Positions 26,375 to 35,620 of a stretch of 64,000 nt of DNA are shown here, in pieces. Both the position numbers and the translations under genes were made by a program. The DNA is from Sphingobium fluviale (lineage in GTDB: Bacteria; Pseudomonadota; Alphaproteobacteria; Sphingomonadales; Sphingomonadaceae). Within the stretch, counting starts at the first letter, position 1; each line of letters opens with the position of its first letter. The DNA is taken from assembly GCF_004122115.1 (NCBI RefSeq), contig NZ_SBKP01000006.1:83021-147020 (forward strand). The letters are read 5' to 3'. The notes beneath the pieces are model-generated. The model made no database searches and was not told the DNA's origin. It was given only the letters and a program-made list of their open reading frames with translations.

Positions 26375-27457
26375 TCAAAGTTTTCCTTCGGCAGCCATCT
26401 TCATGAAGCTCTCGTCGAACCTCAGCATCACATGTCCGGGGTCGCCCAGCGTCTTTGCACCGGGGAAGGCCATTCCAACGGCATCTGCCGAGGACGCGCC
26501 TTGGAACAACCCCTTTTTGAAGCTGAAATCGCGTACCTGCATCATGGTCTTCAGCAGAGCCGGGTCAGATGTCGCTGCGACCGCCGCCTTAGGATCGGTA
26601 TAAAGGTAGGTTGTTGAAAGCTGACTATCGAAGCTCTCCGGCGTGGTGCCAGCGAGCTTGGCCATCGCCGCGCGCGCCTCCTTGCCCTTGGAGTCCTGCC
26701 GCTGCATCAGCGCGACCGTCTCGTACCAGATGCCTGCCAAGGCCTTGCCCAGGTTCGGGTTAGCCTTGAGCGTCGCGGTATCCACGACCATGAGATCAAG
26801 AATTTCGCCCGGTATTTGCGAGGAATTGAAAACCTCCGTCACACCGGTCTGGCCTTTCATCACAGAGAGCTGCGGATTCCACGCGACCGCAGCGCGAGCG
26901 TCGGGGCTACCGAAAGCGCTGACGATATCCGCGTCAGAGGTATTGATCGTCTTGACGTCGGTTGGCTTTAGACCTGCCTTTTCTAGGCCACGAGCGAGCA
27001 GATAGTGCGACACCGAAAGCTCGACCAGATACACCTGGCGACCCTTAATATCTGCAAGCGCGTTCGCGCCCTTGAGCAAGATACCGTCATTACCGTTGGA
27101 ATAATCGCCGACGATGATTGCGCTGGTATCTTTGCCACCGGCAGCGGGGATCGTCAGCGCATCCATGTTGGTGACAGTCACGCCGTCAAATTTTCCGGCG
27201 GTATACTGATTGATGGACTCGACATAATCGTTCACCTGAACGACGTTTATTTTTATGCCGTATTTGTCGGCCCATTTCTTCACGATTCCAGCCTGCTGGG
27301 CGTAGGGCCAAGGCATCCAGCCGGCATAGATAGACCAACCGATATTGAACTCAGTGCGAGCTTCCGTCTGGGGATCCGGTGCCTTCGAACATGATGCTAG
27401 CATGATGGCCCCCGCGCAAGCCAGGATCTTACATGCCGTGCCAATCAGCCTCATCAT
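26375..27457 (-). CDS. ABC transporter substrate-binding lipoprotein, carboxylase-associated
   Basis: A 360-residue periplasmic binding protein of the nitrate/sulfonate/taurine class (the type found beside urea carboxylase genes). The N-terminus has a lipobox (MLASCSK), so the mature protein is a lipoprotein. The ligand fold begins with FNIGWSIYAGWMPWPYAQQAGIVKKW and continues with NQYTAGKFDGVTVTNMDAL, a frequent arrangement in TIGR03427-like proteins. It is the first gene of the nine-gene operon, with AAAGGAG before the ATG. The imported compound feeds the carboxylase; urea and guanidine are both possible. Confidence 0.9.
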   Translation of the reverse strand: MMRLIGTACKILACAGAIMLASCSKAPDPQTEARTEFNIGWSIYAGWMPWPYAQQAGIVKKWADKYGIKINVVQVNDYVESINQYTAGKFDGVTVTNMDALTIPAAGGKDTSAIIVGDYSNGNDGILLKGANALADIKGRQVYLVELSVSHYLLARGLEKAGLKPTDVKTINTSDADIVSAFGSPDARAAVAWNPQLSVMKGQTGVTEVFNSSQIPGEILDLMVVDTATLKANPNLGKALAGIWYETVALMQRQDSKGKEARAAMAKLAGTTPESFDSQLSTTYLYTDPKAAVAATSDPALLKTMMQVRDFSFKKGLFQGASSADAVGMAFPGAKTLGDPGHVMLRFDESFMKMAAEGKL

Positions 27458-28184
27458 GATTCGGTCTCCTTTCGCAGTGCAGCATCACCATAGTTGGGTC
27501 ACTTGTCCATAGAAAATATTACGAGTTACACATAAGGTAATAATATTCTGGGGCGGCGCGATTTGGCTGCAAGGGCCACATGCTCGCGCAGACAGAACCC
27601 AAATGAGACAAAACCGCCATCAAACACATGGCAACCAGCGGCATACGGCTATCCCTACATCGTGCCCATGATTCGCGAATCGATTCGCCCCTGATAATCC
27701 CACTCCCGATTTATCGAAGGGCATCCAGTATTACTGTACGCAACTTTCAAAATCGATTTGCGTCGGATAACCGCCATTTTGTGCAGCGCAGTATGAACCA
27801 AGGCTCCATTGAGCATGTGCAAAATTATTACGCTTGACGCGATCCGTAATATCCATACCGTATCGATGGTGCCTTACCCCAAACGGCAAGGCATAAAAGC
27901 TCGTCAGGGCATATCTTGCCCGTAACATGGGGTCAGCGAATTGAGATTTGACCTGAGAACATTTCTATCCTGCACGATGCCGTCGGTGATGCCGGCTCAG
28001 CAGCATAGCTGTTCGTCTGGTCCCGCCTCCAGCCACTTTGAGGCCGCATTTGGTGCGCCTTATGAGTAACCAATCACCATGTCGGCACCGCTTCACTGCG
28101 GACGGGCCATCCAAGCAAGGCGCGGGTACAGCCACAGCGCCAGTGGGAGGGATGTCACTTTAAGGCTCAACGAAAGGGGTCGAA
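27458..28184. other. Intergenic region between the carboxylase operon and the TonB-receptor gene
   Basis: A 727-base divergent region without a credible gene. It contains a candidate operator near the binding-protein start (27517-27542) and a perfect 12-base palindrome GATTCGCGAATC at 27670-27681. The short open frames at 27628-27837 and 27731-27928 have no ribosome site or recognisable product. I looked for the guanidine-I (ykkC) riboswitch consensus on the minus strand and did not find it, and saw no convincing cobalamin riboswitch before the receptor gene. Confidence 0.5.
27517..27542 (-). promoter_or_regulatory. Candidate operator TATTAC-N14-GTAATA
   Basis: Perfect 6-base inverted repeats separated by 14 bases, giving a centre-to-centre distance of 20 bases (two helical turns). 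It lies 60-85 bases upstream of the first gene of the operon. Two distant half-sites are how NikR-type proteins bind (GTATGA-N16-TCATAC in E. coli), so this may be the site of the NikR-like regulator encoded in the operon. Confidence 0.45.
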
Positions 28185-30596
28185 GTGACTATGATACTAT
28201 TTCGCAACACGTTGCTGAGCGCAACTATCTTGATGAGCGTGGGATCAACGCCGGTTTTCGCGCAGGAGGCTGCGCCAAATGAGGGCGGCGCGGGAGATGA
28301 CCCCAGCGTTATCGTAGTGACAGCCACCCGGCGCGCCACGTCGATTCAGGATGTACCGATCAATATCACGGCGGTGGGCCAGGAGCAGATTGCCCGGCAA
28401 CGCATTGATGACGTGCGCGACCTTGCCGACTTCACGCCCGGCATGACCATTTCGGATACCGGGCCCGGCTCGACCGGAACGATCGTCCTGCGCGGCCTCA
28501 ATGCGTCAGACGCCGATACCACTGGCGCATCCTATGACGACGCGCTGGGCGTCTATCTGGGCGAAGTGCCGCTGTATTACGATTTCAAACTGCTCGACAT
28601 CGCGCGCGTGGAGACTCTGCTTGGGCCACAGGGCACGCTTTACGGCCTCGGCACGCTCGCGGGCGCCATTCGCAACATTCCCAACAGGCCAGGTCTCGAC
28701 TCCTTCGGAGGCGAAGCTCATGGCCGAGCCTATGGCAAGGACCACGCCGGAAAGCTCGGTTATCAGCTTGATGGTGTCATCAACGTCCCGATCATCAAGG
28801 ATCACGTGGCGTTCCGATCCGCGACCGGCTATTTCTACGATCCCGGCTTTATCGATTATCCCTTGCTGCTTCAGACCCCAGGCGTTTCCCTGCCGCAGCC
28901 CGATGGGCCTGACTTCATATCGCCGGCTGGCTATGCCGCGAACCTGCGCAAAGAAAAGGATCTCAATTTCGAGAAGACCTTCACCAGCCGCAATCAGCTG
29001 CTGGTTCAGTTCAGCGAGGATCTGAAGTTCAACTTCACCTACGCCTATCAGCAGACAAAAACCGATGGCGGCCAATATAACAGCGTTGGCGTGTTCGGCA
29101 CTGGGAAATATGAGAGCGCAGGCCGCTTCACCGAACCGGTCAAGCGCCGCGCGCATCTCGGAAGCGTTGAAATCAACGCCAATCTGGCCGACATCGCCGA
29201 TCTCGTGGCGACGACGGCCTATACTAATGTCAAGAACAAGACCCAGTTCGACAATACCGATCTGCTGCTCGACCTCGATTATGATTACGAGGCGTTTCCG
29301 GCCTTCTCAAGCTGGAACGAAAGTGAAAACACGCGCAAGCAGTTTAACCAGGAGGTGCGGTTCGTGTCGCGCCACGGCGGGCCATTCAGCTGGGTCATCG
29401 GCGGCTTCTATAATGAGCAAAAGCGCCAGCAGGACTATGTCGAGCATTTGCCCAATCACCCTTGGGTAGCGTTTGGCACGCAACCCAATCCGGACGAGGT
29501 CGAATATGCCTCGTTCGTCAAATCGAAAATAGTCGAAAAGGCGATTTTCGGCGAAGGCACGTTTAAAATCACCCCCAAATGGCAGATCACGGCTGGCGCC
29601 CGCTATTTCGGATATACCTCAAACGTGGCGGGCATTTCGGTACTTCCTATTCTGGGAGATCCCGTCAGCCCGTATGACGTGCCCTCCGCTGGTGGCAAAT
29701 CGAAGAAGAGCGGATCAGTGTGGAAGCTTAACAGCTCCTACAACTTCACCCCGGACATCATGGTCTATGCCACATACAGCAAGGGTTATCGCATTGGCGG
29801 ACCGAACACCGTCGCGCCCTGTATCTTGCCGCTTGACCCTACCCAACAGAATGTGTGCGGTCTGCCGGATGAAATCCAGTATGGGCCGGACAACACCAAG
29901 AACGCAGAACTCGGCTTCCGTACCCAGTTGTTCGACCGGAAGCTGACGTTCAACTTCAACGTCTTCCACATCAAGTGGAATGGCATCCAGGTAGACTCCG
30001 CCACCGTCAACGGAATCGTCGGCATTACCGTAAACGGAGGCAAGGCCAAGTCCAAGGGCTTCGAGGCGTCCTTCCAGGCGAAACCGATCCCCCGACTGTC
30101 TGTTCAGGGCACCTATTCCTACGTCAATGCCAAGCTGACCGAGGACGTGCCGGGCATCATCGCCGTCAACAGTCCGGCTGCAACCTACCCCAGCACCGCA
30201 ATACAGCTCGATGCGCTTTCGGGCGATCGGCTTCCGGGCTCGGCCAAGAACAGCGGCAGCCTCGGCGTCAGCTACACCACGCCTTTCAAGGATGGAAACA
30301 TCATAGCCGACTGGACAGCCACCTATCGCGGCAATGTCGTCACCCGCCTGGGCTGGGACCGCGCGTTTGGCGACAAGCTGCCCAGCTATGTTCTCCACCG
30401 CGCATCGCTGACCTACGAGACGGAACGTTACAGCGTCGGCCTGTTTGCCAATAATATCTTTGACAAATTTGCCGTCAACTCGGTCAATCAGGATCGTTCT
30501 CGCCTCGGCACCAATGACGGCGTGCGGCTGCGCTACTACAAGCACTCGGTGGTCTCGCCCCGCACCTTCGGCATCGAGGCGCGGTTCAAATACTGA
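28185..30596 (+). CDS. TonB-dependent outer-membrane receptor
   Basis: An 803-residue receptor for an unknown nutrient. After a signal peptide ending VFAQEA comes the TonB-box/plug region (VIVVTATRRATSIQDVPINITAVGQEQI, then RIDDVRDLADFTPG and IVLRGLN), and a 22-strand barrel that ends in aromatic RFKY, as these barrels do. Plug and barrel both appear complete. The start is GTG 28185 (AAAGGGG well spaced) or ATG 28191. It precedes genes for an exported metallo-hydrolase and a periplasmic molybdenum hydroxylase, so it may import the substrate those enzymes process. Confidence 0.92.
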   Translation: MTMILFRNTLLSATILMSVGSTPVFAQEAAPNEGGAGDDPSVIVVTATRRATSIQDVPINITAVGQEQIARQRIDDVRDLADFTPGMTISDTGPGSTGTIVLRGLNASDADTTGASYDDALGVYLGEVPLYYDFKLLDIARVETLLGPQGTLYGLGTLAGAIRNIPNRPGLDSFGGEAHGRAYGKDHAGKLGYQLDGVINVPIIKDHVAFRSATGYFYDPGFIDYPLLLQTPGVSLPQPDGPDFISPAGYAANLRKEKDLNFEKTFTSRNQLLVQFSEDLKFNFTYAYQQTKTDGGQYNSVGVFGTGKYESAGRFTEPVKRRAHLGSVEINANLADIADLVATTAYTNVKNKTQFDNTDLLLDLDYDYEAFPAFSSWNESENTRKQFNQEVRFVSRHGGPFSWVIGGFYNEQKRQQDYVEHLPNHPWVAFGTQPNPDEVEYASFVKSKIVEKAIFGEGTFKITPKWQITAGARYFGYTSNVAGISVLPILGDPVSPYDVPSAGGKSKKSGSVWKLNSSYNFTPDIMVYATYSKGYRIGGPNTVAPCILPLDPTQQNVCGLPDEIQYGPDNTKNAELGFRTQLFDRKLTFNFNVFHIKWNGIQVDSATVNGIVGITVNGGKAKSKGFEASFQAKPIPRLSVQGTYSYVNAKLTEDVPGIIAVNSPAATYPSTAIQLDALSGDRLPGSAKNSGSLGVSYTTPFKDGNIIADWTATYRGNVVTRLGWDRAFGDKLPSYVLHRASLTYETERYSVGLFANNIFDKFAVNSVNQDRSRLGTNDGVRLRYYKHSVVSPRTFGIEARFKY

Positions 30597-30692
30597 TCTG
30601 GGCGGCGAAGCGCTGTCCTGTGGGATGGCGCTTCGCACACCGCGAGAGCCGGGGTCGCACATACCGGTTCACTGGGAGGAGGGGAGAATGAG

Positions 30693-31634
30693 ATGGCGAC
30701 TAGCCGGTACTCTACATGGCGGACAGCATTTTTGAGCGCGGCGCTGCTTTGCACCATAAGCGCTGTGGGGGGCGCCGCCGCGACTGCAGGGAATAAGCCC
30801 CCGCTCCCCAGCCTTTTTGCCGAGAAGTGGATCGATGGCACCCAGCCTTCCGAGCCTCCCACCCAGGTACAGGCACTGGACGCCGACACGTTCGTCATCC
30901 GCCAGTCGGTCAAGACCAATTTCGAGGCGCCATTCCTTTACCTGTTCTTTGGGCGTGACAAGGCGCTGCTGATTGATACCGGCGCGGAAGGCGGGCAAAT
31001 CAGGCCCGCAATCGACGCCATCATCGCCAACTGGCTGAAAGCGCACGGGCGCAGAGACATCCCGCTGGTCGTTGCGCACAGCCACAGCCATGGCGATCAT
31101 ATCGCAGGCGACGGTGCATTTCGGGAGCGGCCCAACACTCATGTGGTTGGCCTCAAGGCAGAGGACGTTGCCGCGTTCTTCGGCATCACGCGTTGGCCGG
31201 ACCAGATCGTCCAGTTCGACCTCGGCAAGCGCTCGCTCAGCATCATCCCGACGCCGGGGCACCAAAAGGCCGCGATCATGGTCTACGATCCGCGCCTCAA
31301 GCTTCTGCTCTCCGGCGATACGCTTTATCCCGGCCGCCTCTATGTGCCGGTGAACTTCATGGCGGAGGAACGCGCCAGTATTGACCGGCTCGCCGCCTTT
31401 GCCGCCCGCCATCCCATTCGCGCGGTTCTCGGCGCGCATATCGAGATGACGCAGACACCGGGGCGTGACTATGGGCACGAGGCGCTGGCGCACCCGGACG
31501 AGCACCCGCTTGAGCTGCCGGCGGAGAGCATCGCCGAGCTGCGAGAAGGACTCAAGGCGCCACTCAATGTTCCCGACCAGCCGCAGATCCACGATCGTTT
31601 CATCATTTATCCGGTTGCCGCGCGGACAGAGTGA
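30693..31634 (+). CDS. Exported metallo-beta-lactamase-fold hydrolase
   Basis: A 313-residue protein with a signal peptide (residues about 1-31). The MBL zinc motif is HSHSHGDH (about 131), followed by a histidine in TPGHQ, the bridging aspartate in SGDTLYPG and a C-terminal histidine in GAHIEMT. All zinc ligands seem present. The family is broad (lactonases, thioesterases, sulfatases and others), so the substrate cannot be stated. It lies 96 bases after the TonB receptor and 100 bases before paoA; the purine-rich GGAGGAGGGGAGA precedes the start. Periplasmic location fits joint action with the exported PaoABC enzyme. Confidence 0.85.
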   Translation: MATSRYSTWRTAFLSAALLCTISAVGGAAATAGNKPPLPSLFAEKWIDGTQPSEPPTQVQALDADTFVIRQSVKTNFEAPFLYLFFGRDKALLIDTGAEGGQIRPAIDAIIANWLKAHGRRDIPLVVAHSHSHGDHIAGDGAFRERPNTHVVGLKAEDVAAFFGITRWPDQIVQFDLGKRSLSIIPTPGHQKAAIMVYDPRLKLLLSGDTLYPGRLYVPVNFMAEERASIDRLAAFAARHPIRAVLGAHIEMTQTPGRDYGHEALAHPDEHPLELPAESIAELREGLKAPLNVPDQPQIHDRFIIYPVAARTE

Positions 31635-31734
31635 TGTGGATGGAATTTTTGGCGATAAGGATATAATGCTCATGGTTGTGAGTTCCTCACACACCGCAAC
31701 ACATTATGGCTTTCCCAAGAAAGGGATATAGCTG

Positions 31735-32373
31735 ATGGCCAATGGAAAAGGAGTGGCAATATCGCGCCGTGGAATTCTTGCGGGAACAGCGATCTCGGCG
31801 GCGGCAGTAGTGACTGCTCCCTCGCCTGATACGGTCGCTAGTGCTCAAACCGGAGCAACGGCTACGATGCCGATGATGCTCAAGGTGAACGGCCAGAAGC
31901 GGTCGCTGTCGCTTGATACCCGCACGACGCTGCTTGATGCATTGCGCGAACATCTCCACCTCACCGGCACCAAAAAAGGCTGCGATCACGGCCAGTGCGG
32001 TGCCTGCACGGTGCTGGTCAATGGCAAGAGGATCAACAGCTGCCTCAGCCTTGCGATCATGCACGATGGCGACGAGATCACCACGATCGAGGGGCTTGGC
32101 ACGCCCGACAAGCTGCACCCGATGCAGGCAGCCTTCGTGAAGCATGATGGCTATCAGTGCGGCTATTGCACGCCAGGGCAAATCTGCTCCGCAGTAGCGG
32201 TGCTGGAGGAGATTGCGCGCGGCGTACCCAGCCACGTGCAAGACGATCTGACAGCCGCCCCCCGCGCCACCAACATGGAAATGCGCGAGCGGATGAGCGG
32301 CAACATCTGCCGCTGCGGAGCCTATTCCAACATCGCGGACGCCATGGCTGAAGTTGCGGGAGGTATGGGGTGA
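31735..32373 (+). CDS. paoA: Molybdenum hydroxylase, [2Fe-2S] subunit (PaoA/YagT-like)
   Basis: The iron-sulfur subunit of a periplasmic aldehyde oxidoreductase-type enzyme. It starts with a twin-arginine signal ([18 protein letters not shown]) as in E. coli PaoA, which carries the folded complex through the Tat system. Two [2Fe-2S] clusters are bound by [15 protein letters not shown] plus INSC, and by [10 protein letters not shown] plus CRCGAY. It passes electrons from the molybdenum centre to FAD in PaoB. AAAGGG lies before the ATG. It overlaps paoB by GTGA. Confidence 0.9.
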   Translation: MANGKGVAISRRGILAGTAISAAAVVTAPSPDTVASAQTGATATMPMMLKVNGQKRSLSLDTRTTLLDALREHLHLTGTKKGCDHGQCGACTVLVNGKRINSCLSLAIMHDGDEITTIEGLGTPDKLHPMQAAFVKHDGYQCGYCTPGQICSAVAVLEEIARGVPSHVQDDLTAAPRATNMEMRERMSGNICRCGAYSNIADAMAEVAGGMG

Positions 32374-33320
32374 AGGCGTTTACCTATGAGCGTGCCAAGG
32401 ATCCCGTCGCGGCGGCGCGCGCGGTGGCTGGCCGCCCCGGCGCAAAGTTCATCGCCGGGGGCACCAATCTGCTCGACCTGATGAAGATCGAAGTCGAAGT
32501 GCCTACCCATCTCGTCGATGTGCAGGACCTCCCGTTCGACAAGATCGAGCAGACCCCGGAAGGCGGCCTCAGGATCGGAGCTCTCGTCACCAACACCGAT
32601 CTCGCCACCGATGAGCGCGTCCGCCGTGACTATGCAGTGCTGAGCCGATCTATCGTGGCAGGCGCCTCTGGCCAGTTGCGCAACAAGGCATCCACGGCTG
32701 GCAATCTGCTCCAGCGCACACGCTGTCCCTATTTCTACGACACCAACATGGCCTGCAACAAGCGCAAGCCGGGTTCTGGTTGTGCAGCGATCGGCGGTTT
32801 TTCGCGGCAACTTGGCGTCATTGGCGTGAGCAAGTCGTGCATCGCCACTTTCCCCGGAGATATGGCCGTTGCGCTGCGCCTGCTGGACGCTGTGGTGGAG
32901 ACAATCGACGCCAAGGGGAAAACGCGCGCAATCCCTATCGCCGAATTCCACATGCTGTGGGGAGATCACCCCGAAAGGGAGTTCGCGCTGGCTCCCGGAG
33001 AGCTGATAACAGCAGTCACGCTGCCGCAACCGCTCGGCGGCAAGCATTATTATGAAAAGGTGCGGGACCGCGCGTCTTATGCTTTCGCGCTGGTCTCCGT
33101 CGCGGCGGTGATTCAGCCCGATCGAACGGGCCGCGTGGCGTTCGGCGGCGTCGCACCCAAGCCGTGGCGCGTGGAAGCAGCTGAGGCGCTTCTCCCTCAG
33201 GGAGCGGTGGCTGTTACCGCCAAGGCCTTCGCAGGTGCAACGCCGACCAAAGACAATGCGTTCAAACTGCCGCTGGCGACCCGCGCGCTGGCATCCGTCA
33301 TCGCGCAAGCCAAGGCCTGA
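32370..33320 (+). CDS. paoB: Molybdenum hydroxylase, FAD subunit (PaoB/YagS-like)
   Basis: A 316-residue FAD-binding subunit of the xanthine oxidase family. The [17 protein letters not shown] segment binds FAD, and [25 protein letters not shown] with [14 protein letters not shown] matches PaoB, whose cysteines in this insert carry an extra [4Fe-4S] cluster. The C-terminus ([18 protein letters not shown]) is the CO dehydrogenase flavoprotein C-terminal domain. It starts at GTG overlapping the paoA stop, with GGGAGG upstream. Confidence 0.92.
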   Translation: MKAFTYERAKDPVAAARAVAGRPGAKFIAGGTNLLDLMKIEVEVPTHLVDVQDLPFDKIEQTPEGGLRIGALVTNTDLATDERVRRDYAVLSRSIVAGASGQLRNKASTAGNLLQRTRCPYFYDTNMACNKRKPGSGCAAIGGFSRQLGVIGVSKSCIATFPGDMAVALRLLDAVVETIDAKGKTRAIPIAEFHMLWGDHPEREFALAPGELITAVTLPQPLGGKHYYEKVRDRASYAFALVSVAAVIQPDRTGRVAFGGVAPKPWRVEAAEALLPQGAVAVTAKAFAGATPTKDNAFKLPLATRALASVIAQAKA

Positions 33321-33324
33321 GCCC

Positions 33325-35529
33325 ATGAAGTTCGATACCCCAGCCCAGACCAATCCCATCGACAAGATGGCCGTTGTCGGCCGCCCCGTGGATCGGATTG
33401 ACGGTCCGCTCAAGACAACAGGCACCGCGACTTACGCATATGAACACCGCGAGGCGATCAACCCCGCTTATGGTTGGGTGATCGGATCGGCCATCGCCAA
33501 AGGTACGCTCCGCTGGCTCAACCTCAATGAGGTCAAGGCGGCGCCGGGAGTGATTGCAGTGGTCACTGCGCAGGATGCGGGGCCCCTTGGCAAGGCCGGC
33601 AGAAACACCGCAAAGCTGCTCGGCGGCCCGGAGGTTGATCACTATCATCAGGCAATTGGTGTGGTCGTCGCAGAAACATTGGAGCAGGCCCGCGCCGCCG
33701 CCGCGCTTGCGCGCGTGGAGTATGTTCGCGCCGGGGGACAGTTTGATCTGGTTCAGGCGCTGGCAACCGCATCTGTTGTAGATGATAGCGGCAAGCCCAG
33801 TGCCCCCGAAATAGTGGGCACGTTCGATACGGCCTTCGCTGCCGCCCCGGTCAAACTCGATGCCGAATACACGACTCCCGACCATAGCCATGCGATGATG
33901 GAGCCGTTCGCCTCCATCGCCGTGTGGAACAACGACGAACTGACGGTGTGGACATCAAATCAGATGATTGATTGGGGTCGCGGAGACCTTGCCAAGACGC
34001 TCAATATGCCGAAAGAAAAAATCCGGTTCCTGTCCCCCTATATCGGCGGTGGCTTCGGTGGAAAGCTGTGGCTCCGTGTTGATGCTGTGCTGGCGGCGCT
34101 CGGCGCGAAGGCAGCGGGGCGTGCTGTCAAAGTGACGCTGCCAAGGCCATTCATGACGAACAACTCCACCCATCGTCCTGCAACGCGGCAGCGCATCCGC
34201 ATCGGTGCATCACTGGACGGCACGATTACGGCGATCGGCCACGAGAGTGGTTCTGGTGATCTGCCGGGCGGAGGGCCGGAGACCGCGACAGCCCAGACCA
34301 GACTGCTCTATGCTGGCGCCAATAGGCTGACCGCACTGAGGCTCGCGGTGCTCGATCTGCCCGAAGGCAATGCGATGCGGGCACCGGGCGAGGCGCCCGG
34401 CATGATGGCGCTGGAAATCGCGATGGACGAGATGGCGGAGAAGCTGGGGATGGACCCGGTTGCCTTCCGCATCAAAAACGATACGCAGGTCGACCCCGCA
34501 AAGCCGGAGCGCCGCTTTTCACAGCGGCAGCTGGTCCGCTGTCTCACAGAAGGAGCAGAGCGCTTTGGCTGGTCACGCCGCAACCCGAAACCGGGACAGG
34601 CGCGCGACGGTCGCTGGCTAACCGGCATGGGCGTGGCCGCCGCGTTTCGCAATCATCTGAACGGGACGAGCGCGGCGCGTGTGCATCTTGATGCCAGTGG
34701 CATGGTAACTGTCGAAACGGACATGACCGATATCGGCACCGGCAGCTATACCATCATCGCCCAGACTGCGGCGGAGACGATGGGCGTGCCCGTCGAGGCG
34801 GTTTCAGTCAAACTCGGCAGCTCGGACTTTCCCGTCTCCGTAGGGTCGGGCGGGCAATGGGGTGCCGCCAGCTCGACCGCCGGTGTTTACGCTGCCTGCG
34901 TCAAACTGCGCGAGGCCATCGCGCAAAAGCTGGGCTTCGACCCAGCGAGCGCGCTGTTCGAGGGCGGCTTCGTTCGTAGCGGAAATCGTTCGGCCCGGCT
35001 GGGCGAGGCGGCGGCGCAAGGTCGGCTGACTGGCGAGGACAAGATCGAATATGGCGAGCTGGGCAAAACGTGGCAGTTGTCCACCTTTGGCGCGCATTTT
35101 GTCGAAGTGGGCGTAGACGCTTACACCGGCGTGACACGCATCCGCCGGATGCTGGCGGTGTGTGCTGCGGGGCGGATCATCAACCCGAAATCGGCGCGCA
35201 GCCAGGTTATCGGCGCGATGACGATGGGCGTGGGGAGCGCGTTGATGGAAGAGCTGGTGGTTGACAAGCGCTTCGGTTTCTTCGTCAATCACGACCTCGC
35301 CTCATACGAAGTGCCGGTCCATGCAGATATTCCGCATCAGGAGGTGATCTTCCTCGATGAGGCCGACGACAAGGCGAACCCGATGAAGGCCAAGGGCGTT
35401 GGCGAGCTGGGTCTCTGTGGCGTCGGTGCGGCAGTGGCGAACGCGATCTATAATGCCACCGGCGTCCGCATCCGCGATTACCCACTGACGCCCGACAAAT
35501 ATCTGGACAAGCTGCCACCGCTGGTCTGA
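33325..35529 (+). CDS. paoC: Molybdenum hydroxylase, catalytic molybdopterin subunit (PaoC/YagR-like)
   Basis: A 734-residue catalytic subunit that binds molybdopterin cytosine dinucleotide. It has the alanine-dehydrogenase/xanthine dehydrogenase a/b hammerhead N-terminus (GRPVDRIDGPLKTTGTATY), PYIGGGFGGKLW (cofactor-binding loop), NAMRAPGEAPG, QWGAASSTAG and, near the end, GVGELGLCGVGAAVANAI with the catalytic glutamate. Aldehydes and aromatic heterocycles are typical substrates. The ATG at 33325 directly follows the paoB stop; an earlier start in the open frame would overlap paoB without a ribosome site. Maturation needs an XdhC and MocA, which in this window lie at 9.6-11 kb. Confidence 0.93.
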   Translation: MKFDTPAQTNPIDKMAVVGRPVDRIDGPLKTTGTATYAYEHREAINPAYGWVIGSAIAKGTLRWLNLNEVKAAPGVIAVVTAQDAGPLGKAGRNTAKLLGGPEVDHYHQAIGVVVAETLEQARAAAALARVEYVRAGGQFDLVQALATASVVDDSGKPSAPEIVGTFDTAFAAAPVKLDAEYTTPDHSHAMMEPFASIAVWNNDELTVWTSNQMIDWGRGDLAKTLNMPKEKIRFLSPYIGGGFGGKLWLRVDAVLAALGAKAAGRAVKVTLPRPFMTNNSTHRPATRQRIRIGASLDGTITAIGHESGSGDLPGGGPETATAQTRLLYAGANRLTALRLAVLDLPEGNAMRAPGEAPGMMALEIAMDEMAEKLGMDPVAFRIKNDTQVDPAKPERRFSQRQLVRCLTEGAERFGWSRRNPKPGQARDGRWLTGMGVAAAFRNHLNGTSAARVHLDASGMVTVETDMTDIGTGSYTIIAQTAAETMGVPVEAVSVKLGSSDFPVSVGSGGQWGAASSTAGVYAACVKLREAIAQKLGFDPASALFEGGFVRSGNRSARLGEAAAQGRLTGEDKIEYGELGKTWQLSTFGAHFVEVGVDAYTGVTRIRRMLAVCAAGRIINPKSARSQVIGAMTMGVGSALMEELVVDKRFGFFVNHDLASYEVPVHADIPHQEVIFLDEADDKANPMKAKGVGELGLCGVGAAVANAIYNATGVRIRDYPLTPDKYLDKLPPLV

Positions 35530-35571
35530 GCGCGGAGGCAGGGCGCTGCGGCCCGAAGGGTTAGATCCCTA

Positions 35572-35620
35572 GACCGTTTTCAAGATGAGCGTAGAACGCT
35601 CATCGGCTCGGAAAACGGTC
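35572..35620. repeat. Complete palindromic repeat element
   Basis: Outer arms GACCGTTTTC (35572-35581) and GAAAACGGTC (35611-35620) pair perfectly, and inside them GATGAGCGT and ACGCTCATC (35584-35592 / 35596-35604) pair perfectly around AGA. The element lies between the convergent paoC and the unknown membrane protein gene, covering the latter's last codons. A truncated relative is at 7096-7128. It resembles a REP-type mobile palindrome and may also act as a bidirectional transcript end. Confidence 0.65.

Noticed and set aside
27458..27640. Guanidine-I (ykkC) riboswitch before the carboxylase operon
   Set aside because: The conserved ACTGGTCCGAGAG-type and GGGAGA elements were looked for on the minus strand and not seen. 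A covariance search would be decisive.
27628..27928. Short open frames on both strands between the carboxylase operon and the TonB receptor
   Set aside because: No ribosome sites, odd codon use and low-complexity products.
28020..28184. Possible cobalamin riboswitch before the TonB receptor
   Set aside because: CAGTGGGAGGGATG resembles only a fragment of the consensus; the B12-box and other conserved parts were not found.
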